Below, one piece after another: positions 7,697 to 13,984 of a stretch of DNA of 16,271 bases. The stretch comes from Candidatus Poribacteria bacterium WGA-3G (GTDB lineage: Bacteria > Poribacteria > WGA-4E > WGA-3G), in the NCBI GenBank assembly GCA_000406005.1, contig ASZN01000019.1:7725-23995 (forward strand), read 5' to 3'. Every line of letters begins with the position of its first letter. Positions within the stretch are counted from its first letter, which is position 1. Below the pieces are notes generated by a model. The model made no database searches. It saw only the letters and a program-made list of their open reading frames with translations, and was not told the DNA's origin. A program made the translations under genes and the position numbers.

Positions 7697-8143
7697 ATGA
7701 GACTGCCAATTAAACACTTAGTGCCAACAAGAGAAAACGGGTTTACACTCGTTGAGATACTCGTAACGTTAGCGATTTTGGCGGCTGTACTTCCAGCACT
7801 TTTGAACGCCTTTGCTTCCGCTGCGCGCAACCAAGCACTTTCAGATAACAGTACCACTGCACTCTATCTCCTGAAGTTTCAGATGGCACAGATTGAGATG
7901 GAAGGGTTCCCAGATGTCGGGGAGGCATCCGGCGAATTCGGCGAGAACTCGCGCTACCATTGGGACTCTGTTATTGAGGACATAGAATCCGAAGAGATTG
8001 AGAATGTACGACGTGTGCAAGTAACTGTTACGTGGATACATAAAAGCAGAGAGCGTTCAATGTCTATGACGACTTTCGTCGCTGATAGACAAAAGTCACA
8101 AACACAAACACAGCAGGGGCAGCAACAAGGTGGTGGACAATAG
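7697..8143 (+). CDS. gspI: Minor pseudopilin GspI
   Basis: This is a 148-residue minor pseudopilin. I chose ATG 7697; a TTG at 7661 in the same frame would add 12 residues but has no support. The leader MRLPIKHLVPTRENG (15 residues) is followed by FTLVE (Glu at +5) and ILVTLAILAAVLPALLNAFASAA. The mature region has the GspI pattern: paired small residues and a Leu/Gln/Met helix (ALYLLKFQMAQIEMEG), a Gly-rich turn, RYHWDS, and RRVQVTVTWIHKSR. The Gln/Thr-rich tail (QKSQTQTQQGQQQGGGQ) looks disordered. GspI normally nucleates the GspI-J-K tip complex. The ribosome site is poor (only a G-run at 7678-7683), which fits low expression of a minor subunit. Confidence 0.88.
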   Translation: MRLPIKHLVPTRENGFTLVEILVTLAILAAVLPALLNAFASAARNQALSDNSTTALYLLKFQMAQIEMEGFPDVGEASGEFGENSRYHWDSVIEDIESEEIENVRRVQVTVTWIHKSRERSMSMTTFVADRQKSQTQTQQGQQQGGGQ

Positions 8144-8154
8144 CCACCTCCGCA

Positions 8155-9099
8155 ATGTTGCAACGGGGCACCATAGACATGAAGACGCAAAAGATACACA
8201 CCGACACAATTGGTGAAAGTGGACTGACCCTCATCGAAATGCTCATGGCAGTTAGCATCCTCGTTATCATCGGCGGAGCGGCGTATTTCGCTTTCAAAAC
8301 AGCCGTCGATGCCTATCATAAAACCGAGGCGAGGGTATTGGCTGCACAGAGATGCCGATTCGCCATGGATCGAATTGTAACCGATCTTGGAAACATACAG
8401 CTCTCACCTCAGGAACCGGAACTCGCATTGTACGCACAAGACGGGCCGAGTCAGTCCGGTGATAGAGACATGATCAGCTTCGTTACACTCCTGAGGACCG
8501 ACCCTGACCCGTTTGCAGAGCAGCTTTCGAGCTTCCAATCCCCGAATATCTCACAAACGCCACAACCACTTTTAAGTGACGTTCAACGTGTAGCCTATTT
8601 TGTCGCCGCAGAACCGATGCCGGGTCAATCCACTCTCGGTTCAGGAAACTTTCAAGACGGTTTTACAGAAGACACAACTGCTGAGGAGGGTGGCACATCC
8701 GCGCTCTTCCGCATCACAACCACAACGCTTGACCCAGAAACCGTTATCGGTCCCATCTTAGAAACCGGAACGATACCCGAAACAGACGAAAACGGCGACC
8801 CGATTTACGTTGACATCGCAACTCTTATTACCGGCTTGACTAATTTTGATTTACAGTATTTTGACGCAGAGACAGAGATCTGGAACACTTCCTGGGAAGA
8901 TCCAGAAAGTGTCCCGAGTGCCATACAAATTCTCATGTCCGTGCAAAGTGAGATAGAGGGCCCCGTAAGCACAAATACCACGACGCAGTTTACGACGCAA
9001 AACCAACCCGTCATACCGTCAAACAGTATGACCCAATCAACGATGGTACATCTCCGAGCGAGCGGCACTGCTGGTGGCGGCGCAGAAGGCGCGCCTTAA
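8155..9099 (+). CDS. gspJ: Minor pseudopilin GspJ
   Basis: This minor pseudopilin is 314 residues from ATG 8155, or 306 from ATG 8179; neither start has a clear Shine-Dalgarno. The leader ends at Gly23 (…DTIGESG) and the mature protein begins LTLIE (Glu at +5), then MLMAVSILVIIGGAAYFAFKTAV. The GspJ family features follow: RRFAMDRI-like (here CRFAMDRIVTDL), a central VQRVAYFV strand, LITGLTNFDLQYFD with a W-x(n)-W pair in the 'WNTSWED' segment, and VPSAIQILMSV. It is longer than classical GspJ (about 200 residues), with acidic/Thr-rich loops and a polar Ser/Thr/Gln-rich tail ending in a Gly/Ala-rich segment. The gspI stop is 11 bases upstream. Its own stop overlaps the gspK Shine-Dalgarno. 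Confidence 0.88.
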   Translation: MLQRGTIDMKTQKIHTDTIGESGLTLIEMLMAVSILVIIGGAAYFAFKTAVDAYHKTEARVLAAQRCRFAMDRIVTDLGNIQLSPQEPELALYAQDGPSQSGDRDMISFVTLLRTDPDPFAEQLSSFQSPNISQTPQPLLSDVQRVAYFVAAEPMPGQSTLGSGNFQDGFTEDTTAEEGGTSALFRITTTTLDPETVIGPILETGTIPETDENGDPIYVDIATLITGLTNFDLQYFDAETEIWNTSWEDPESVPSAIQILMSVQSEIEGPVSTNTTTQFTTQNQPVIPSNSMTQSTMVHLRASGTAGGGAEGAP

Positions 9100-9104
9100 G
9101 GAGG
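9098..9104 (+). promoter_or_regulatory. gspK ribosome binding site overlapping the gspJ stop
   Basis: AAGGAGG begins inside the TAA stop of gspJ (9097-9099) and ends 6 bases before ATG 9111. This is one of the strongest ribosome sites in the operon and fixes the gspK start. Confidence 0.85.
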
Positions 9105-9110
9105 TCCCTA

Positions 9111-10685
9111 ATGATAGCACTCACAAAACGGTTTTCCGATACATTCTACAAAGGCTATAAAGAACAGAGTGGATTGTCACTCGTGTCAACGCTCTGGATA
9201 CTCACGATCCTCTCTGTTTTGGCGGCGCAGCTCCTCTATTCGATCCATATAGAACAGCGGACACAACGAAATTTCCTGGACAGAGCAAAATTTCACTACG
9301 CAGCGAAAGCAGGCTTCGAGTGGACACTCGCTGTTATGCGAACGGATCAGACACCTTTCGATTCGCTCGGTGAAAATTGGGCTGAACCCATTCAAGGACA
9401 AATAGATGACGGCGTACAGACAGGAAACCTCTTGAACTATCAGGTAACAGTTACCGATGAAGCCTCGAAAGTTAATCTCAATGTTGCCGATGTGGGACTC
9501 ATCACGAATTTGCTTATGCAAGCCGGGGCTTCGCAGGATGATCCACTAACGCAGGAACTCGCAAACGCTATTGTTGAAGGACAACCTTATAGAACCGTTC
9601 GGGACCTCGCACGTGTGGAAGGGATGACCTCTCAACTCCTTTACGGGACGCAACAAGCAGCGACGTTGACACAACCAGTCGCTAACACACAAGCCGGAGC
9701 CACGAGTAACGTAACGGAAACCGGCGTACCTCAAGCGACAGCGACAGAGGCACAACCCGGATTGGTGGACTTAGCAACCATCTATTCACTTGATGCAAGT
9801 ACCGACCCGGATGGAGAAGCACTCGTTAACCTCAATACAGCAGACGAAGAGCAGTTGACACAACTTGAGACGCAATCCGGTCAAGGTGGCGGGCAACCGG
9901 TCTTTTCACAGGCGGAAGCGCAATCGCTGACACAACAGCGTGAGTTTGACAGATTTGCCGACCTCATGGAGATACGCGCAGTCTCTGACGAAATTTTCAA
10001 CAGTATCGAGAGTCGAATTACCACTGAGGATACCAACCAAAATCAAGGAAACCAAGACGACGAAGATGATGAAGGACGCAATGGACCTCAACAGGAACAG
10101 GGCGAAGATGAACAAATCAATATCAATACAGCCGATGTCGAAACCTTCGAATCTTTGGACGATATTGACGAAGGTATCGCCCAACGTATCGTCGATCATC
10201 GCGACTCACAAGGATTTTTTCAGAACATTGACGCTATCAAAGATGTCAGAATGTTAACACAACAAGAATTCATCGGTATCATCGATAAAATAACCTTGAA
10301 AGATGGAGAGACACGCAGCGGTCTTATTAATGTTAATACGGCTCCCGTTGAAGTCTTAGCACTCCTACCGGGGATGGACCCAGAGAGAGCGCAGGCGATC
10401 GTCACACGTCGAGAACAAGACCCCCCGGACGATTCACCGGTACTCAGTTTTACCGAAGAAGAAATAACAGGAAATCCGTTCATGAATATCTCACAACTTT
10501 CGGAGATGGAAGAGATCGACTTTAATACGTTCCGCGAACTTGCCGACTGGGTAACTTATCGTTCGCACGGCTACCGTATTGAGGCAAGCGGGATTGATAC
10601 TGCAGGTAGAGCTATCTCAACCTGTGTCGGTATCATTGATCGTACAGGTGATGAAGTCGTTATTCAATATTGGAGACAGGATTAG
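9111..10685 (+). CDS. gspK: Minor pseudopilin GspK with four NxNTA/helix-hairpin-helix-like units
   Basis: This is a 524-residue protein; classical GspK is about 300-340. The leader (21 residues, ending EQSG) is followed by LSLVS and a hydrophobic helix. The +5 residue is Ser, not Glu, which is the known hallmark of GspK, the tip subunit that caps the pseudopilus. The pattern RAKFHYAAKAGFEWTLAVMR after the helix is typical of the family. Four segments begin with the SAM/HhH-like signature: VNLNVAD (121-127), VNLNTAD (239-245), ININTAD (336-342) and INVNTAP (406-412). Each leads into a Leu-rich helix pair, and units 3 and 4 have clear A-x-x-I-V-x-x-R helices. A Gln/Thr-rich linker separates units 1 and 2, and a very acidic Gln/Asp/Glu linker (about 305-335) precedes unit 3. 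The C-terminal ADWVTYRSHGYRIEASG closes the family domain. Confidence 0.9.
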   Translation: MIALTKRFSDTFYKGYKEQSGLSLVSTLWILTILSVLAAQLLYSIHIEQRTQRNFLDRAKFHYAAKAGFEWTLAVMRTDQTPFDSLGENWAEPIQGQIDDGVQTGNLLNYQVTVTDEASKVNLNVADVGLITNLLMQAGASQDDPLTQELANAIVEGQPYRTVRDLARVEGMTSQLLYGTQQAATLTQPVANTQAGATSNVTETGVPQATATEAQPGLVDLATIYSLDASTDPDGEALVNLNTADEEQLTQLETQSGQGGGQPVFSQAEAQSLTQQREFDRFADLMEIRAVSDEIFNSIESRITTEDTNQNQGNQDDEDDEGRNGPQQEQGEDEQININTADVETFESLDDIDEGIAQRIVDHRDSQGFFQNIDAIKDVRMLTQQEFIGIIDKITLKDGETRSGLINVNTAPVEVLALLPGMDPERAQAIVTRREQDPPDDSPVLSFTEEEITGNPFMNISQLSEMEEIDFNTFRELADWVTYRSHGYRIEASGIDTAGRAISTCVGIIDRTGDEVVIQYWRQD

Positions 10686-10713
10686 AGGAGTGGCTTTCAG
10701 CCAATAAAACATG
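10685..10713 (+). promoter_or_regulatory. gspL translation start region with a hairpin between Shine-Dalgarno and ATG
   Basis: GAGGAG (10685-10690) overlaps the gspK stop but lies 20 bases from ATG 10711, too far for normal initiation. Between them TGGCT (10691-10695) pairs with AGCCA (10699-10703) around TTC. If folded, this 13-base hairpin would leave an effective spacing of about 7 bases. The arms are seen directly; the function is inferred. Confidence 0.45.
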
Positions 10714-12531
10714 GCGAAAAAACAGGTTGTGGCGATTGACATCGGCACGCACACAGCGAAAATGGTTCAATTTGAACAGTCATCTACAGGTGTGCGTCTA
10801 ATCAACGCTAATGTTGTTACATACCAAGATGCAGAGGACCGGTATCAGGTCGCTCAAGCCTTGGATCAACTTTGGGGACCCTCAGGGAAACCGCCAAAGC
10901 AAGGGAATTTACGCGCACTATTCAACCGAGATACATCGGAAGTCGTTCTCGCGCTTCCGAGATCTCTCGTCAGCACAAAACGTATAGCCAATTTACCTGC
11001 CGCAACTGATGATCAACTCGCGAGTATCGTCGCGATTGCCGCAGAAGCGGAACTCCCGTTTCGGATTGACGAAGCGATCTTTACATATCACGATGTACGC
11101 CGAACATCAGACGCGACTTCGGTAGAGTTGATATCTACCCGACGGTCATCGGTCACGGATTATCTCGATCTTCTCGAACAAAATGGTGTCGTCGTATCCG
11201 GCGTTACGCCTTCGATGATAGCGATCGCTGAGGTGGCAGCAAACAGCGGATGCACCAAACCTACATTTATTGTTGACATCGGCGCGAGACACACGGATTT
11301 CTGTTTCATTGAGAACGGAGCCCTCCGATTTTCACGTAGCTTCCGGCTCGGAGGCAACAGCCTCTCCGAACATATCGGCAGCGCTTTGAACATTGATACT
11401 GACGCTGCAGCAGAAGAAAAACGGCACATCTCCGCGGATGAGGAACCGACAGCTGCGTGGACAACACAGTTGATTTCTGAACTCCAGCGTTCCATTGCCG
11501 CTGCGAACTTACAGCGCGAACAGGACGACAACGATGCGGAAAACGACACCGTTGGCTCTGAAAATCCAACGGTGTCTACGACTGAACCTGAAATCTGGTT
11601 ATCCGGCGGTGGTGCGCGTGTCCCCAATCTCGCTGCTGTTTTGGAAACGGGACTCAATATCCCGACGATGCCATGGAATCCGATTCAGGCGATTGAACAG
11701 TATTCAGATATTAAAATCGAACCTAATCAAGCGGAAGTCGGGGTTCTACTCGACGAATACGGTGATACGTTGGCAGTTCCATTAGGTGTCGGACTTAGCG
11801 CATTGAACCCGGCGGTCGAGGTCTCTCTTTTACCCAAGGAAACAGCCGAGACGCTCACGCAAACAGCACGGCAACGTCAGATTCTTGCAACTGCAGGGTT
11901 GGGAATTTTGATAATCGGGGGTGCCCTTTTTGGCGGTTATACGCTGCAACGCACACAGAAACATAGAGCCGAATTGGTAGACCAGCGACTCGCAAATTAC
12001 GCGCAGCCAATGGCAGCCGCACAAACACAACTCGGACGTGAATTGGCACTCACAGAAATGTTGACGCATAATATCTCGCCACTCGATATTTTGCACGCAC
12101 TCAGTGAGATGTTTCGCGATAGAACACAGGTCGCATGGACAAATTTTAATATTACCAATCTCAATGTCCCGGAAACGGCACGAATCACTTTCAATTTGGA
12201 GGGTTCCTCCCATAATGCCATCAATACCCTTTTAGGCGCACTCAACCGATCCGGGGTCTTTACGAATATTCGACCCGGTGAGGTTACAACAATTACACAA
12301 GATAGAAAACAGATTTTTCAAGTGCAGGTGCGGTGCAACTTGACCGCGTCTGCTGTCAAAACATTCGCTAAAAAACGGTATCCGATGCCCGAAATCCCGA
12401 TAGATGAAAATGAATCGGTAGCAACGGACGACGAACTAAATATTGAACCACCCGCACTGAAAACCGATGAACCGGAAAATGGAAAAGTTAAACTGGAAGA
12501 TGAAAACGAAGAAAACGAAGAAGATAGATAA
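10711..12531 (+). CDS. gspL: GspL-type assembly protein: PilM-like actin-fold domain fused to a PilN-like part
   Basis: This is a 606-residue single-pass inner-membrane protein. The cytoplasmic N-terminal ~385 residues have a PilM/FtsA-type actin fold with its nucleotide motifs visible: phosphate-1 AIDIGTHTAK (from about 8), phosphate-2 VDIGARHTDF (188-197) and adenosine loop SGGGARVPN (298-306). One membrane helix (about 391-411, ILATAGLGILIIGGALFGGYT) leads to a PilN-like periplasmic part: a coiled-coil-like helix and a ferredoxin-like domain (SPLDILHALSEMFRD … ITFNLEG … RSGVFTNIRPGEV). The last ~50 residues are highly acidic (…KLEDENEENEEDR). In the T2SS, GspL links GspE to GspF and GspM; in type IV pili the same parts are separate PilM and PilN. 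The fusion and neighbours favour GspL. A pilM-like name would also be acceptable. Confidence 0.88.
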   Translation: MAKKQVVAIDIGTHTAKMVQFEQSSTGVRLINANVVTYQDAEDRYQVAQALDQLWGPSGKPPKQGNLRALFNRDTSEVVLALPRSLVSTKRIANLPAATDDQLASIVAIAAEAELPFRIDEAIFTYHDVRRTSDATSVELISTRRSSVTDYLDLLEQNGVVVSGVTPSMIAIAEVAANSGCTKPTFIVDIGARHTDFCFIENGALRFSRSFRLGGNSLSEHIGSALNIDTDAAAEEKRHISADEEPTAAWTTQLISELQRSIAAANLQREQDDNDAENDTVGSENPTVSTTEPEIWLSGGGARVPNLAAVLETGLNIPTMPWNPIQAIEQYSDIKIEPNQAEVGVLLDEYGDTLAVPLGVGLSALNPAVEVSLLPKETAETLTQTARQRQILATAGLGILIIGGALFGGYTLQRTQKHRAELVDQRLANYAQPMAAAQTQLGRELALTEMLTHNISPLDILHALSEMFRDRTQVAWTNFNITNLNVPETARITFNLEGSSHNAINTLLGALNRSGVFTNIRPGEVTTITQDRKQIFQVQVRCNLTASAVKTFAKKRYPMPEIPIDENESVATDDELNIEPPALKTDEPENGKVKLEDENEENEEDR

Positions 12532-12599
12532 AATATATATCTGCTCAAGCAGCTTTCAACCGAATTCTATGAACTCAAATTTTTGTAGAGGATAAATTG

Positions 12600-13883
12600 A
12601 TGGAACTGGATCTCCAATTAACGCCACGAAGCCGAATCTTGATCGGTATTTTGGGTGCCGTACTTCTTGTCTTGGTAGCAATACAAGTTGTCCCTGCTTT
12701 CTATCGCTTGTTCGCGAATCAGGACGCTAAAGCCAAACAGGAGCAGTTGTTAAAAACTGAGAACCTTGTACGTGCTGCGGGGGTGCTTAAACCCGTTGAA
12801 GCCGAGATTTATAAGGCAACCGGATTGGCAAACACAGAAAATCAACAAGAACAGGCTGATGATCAAAAGGTAGTCTCACTTTTTGATACACAACCGCCTG
12901 AGACTGTCATTCGAGCGCGTGTTGATGGATTGGTCAGACGCGCCGGTATCGAACAGAATTATCAACTCCTAACGAAACCTGCTCCAGGTAAGCAGCACCT
13001 AAAGTTGACAATGCAAAACCGAGAACGTCTCATCCTTTATCTCTATCTCAAGCATATTGAGACAGAGGCGGCGGAGCTTACGGAGATCGCAGCACAGGAG
13101 GCAGCGGATAATTCGTTCGACATGATGATGGATGCATGGTTGTCAGGTACAACAGAGTCCGACACGGATGAAAAAACGGGCAAAGCAGATGAAGCGTCGT
13201 CTGACACAGAATCCGCAGAAGATATGGACCCAGAAAGGAACGCACAACCAGCGGAGCCTGAAACGCAGACAGACCCATCGGAATTCGCTGCACTGCCAGA
13301 AGCGATACCTCTTTCGCTGCGTGTCAAACTCGCTTCGTATATCAAAAGCATGGTAACACAACAACTCCGTGGGGCAACAGATTTTAGACAAGGTTTCTTC
13401 GCGGCGCAAGTTCACAAAATTGAGACCGCTGCCTCTCCCGGTATTTTCGGCATCGGTGCGAAACCTGCTACCGTTGAAGTGCAGTTACGTAAGAATAGCC
13501 CACTTTTGGAAATTCTCATGCAAACGCCGGACGAATACGCTGAGGATCAACCCGCAGCGGCTGAACTTCAATCGGTACTCGTCAAATACATTGAGAAAAT
13601 CCAGGAACAGCGAGCATCCTTTTTGGAGCAACTCGCTTTGGCACCGCCAACCTACGAAACGCAACTTTATACCGTTGAAATGAAATTCAAAACAGATCTT
13701 GAAAAACTCGTTAATTTGAACCACCTTATTGAGACAAACGCTAAATGGCTAACCGTGCGCGATATGCGAATCTCCGCTGATAAGCAATCATCGAACGCCA
13801 GAGCACAGCGCGGTCGGAATCGGGGTGGGGATAACGCAACAAACTTAAATGTTGACCTATTTCTTATCGCTCAAATATTTTAA
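12600..13883 (+). CDS. gspM: GspM/PilO-like assembly protein, enlarged
   Basis: This is a 427-residue protein from ATG 12600, with AGAGG (12587-12591) eight bases upstream; a TTG three bases earlier is not preferred. One membrane helix near the N-terminus (residues 13-34, ILIGILGAVLLVLVAIQVVP) is followed by a charged helical segment (about 40-85) and a ferredoxin-like region (about 95-150). This is the layout of GspM/PilO, which dimerise with GspL/PilN in the periplasm. It is over twice the usual GspM length (about 160-180). A strongly acidic, Ser/Thr/Glu-rich linker (about 180-230) separates it from a second helical and strand-rich domain (about 230-427). No enzymatic motif is seen. The assignment rests on topology and position between gspL and gspD more than on sequence. 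A short CTGCTCAAGCAG palindrome (12541-12552) sits in the 68-base gap after gspL. Confidence 0.72.
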   Translation: MELDLQLTPRSRILIGILGAVLLVLVAIQVVPAFYRLFANQDAKAKQEQLLKTENLVRAAGVLKPVEAEIYKATGLANTENQQEQADDQKVVSLFDTQPPETVIRARVDGLVRRAGIEQNYQLLTKPAPGKQHLKLTMQNRERLILYLYLKHIETEAAELTEIAAQEAADNSFDMMMDAWLSGTTESDTDEKTGKADEASSDTESAEDMDPERNAQPAEPETQTDPSEFAALPEAIPLSLRVKLASYIKSMVTQQLRGATDFRQGFFAAQVHKIETAASPGIFGIGAKPATVEVQLRKNSPLLEILMQTPDEYAEDQPAAAELQSVLVKYIEKIQEQRASFLEQLALAPPTYETQLYTVEMKFKTDLEKLVNLNHLIETNAKWLTVRDMRISADKQSSNARAQRGRNRGGDNATNLNVDLFLIAQIF

Positions 13884-13926
13884 CTGCACCGAGATCATTA
13901 ATAAATCGGTTTCGGGGCTAAAAAAA

Positions 13927-13952
13927 TTGCCTAAACCTTACGAGGTCGGCAA
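13927..13952. promoter_or_regulatory. Hairpin between gspM and gspD
   Basis: TTGCC (13927-13931) pairs with GGCAA (13948-13952), and inside it ACCT (13935-13938) pairs with AGGT (13943-13946) around TACG, with a small internal bulge. A-runs flank both sides, so read on the minus strand the stem is followed by a T7 run, but no minus-strand gene needs a terminator here. A second stem, ACCGA (13888-13892) with TCGGT (13906-13910), lies just upstream. The pair may control gspD expression within the 101-base gap. Confidence 0.45.
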
Positions 13953-13984
13953 AAAAACGGACTAAATTAAAAGGATCGGATGTT

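Noticed and set aside
8129..8150. Hairpin GGTGG…CCACC around the gspI stop
   Set aside because: It is only a short stem, partly coding for the Gly-rich GspI tail, with a mismatch when extended. It is likely chance.
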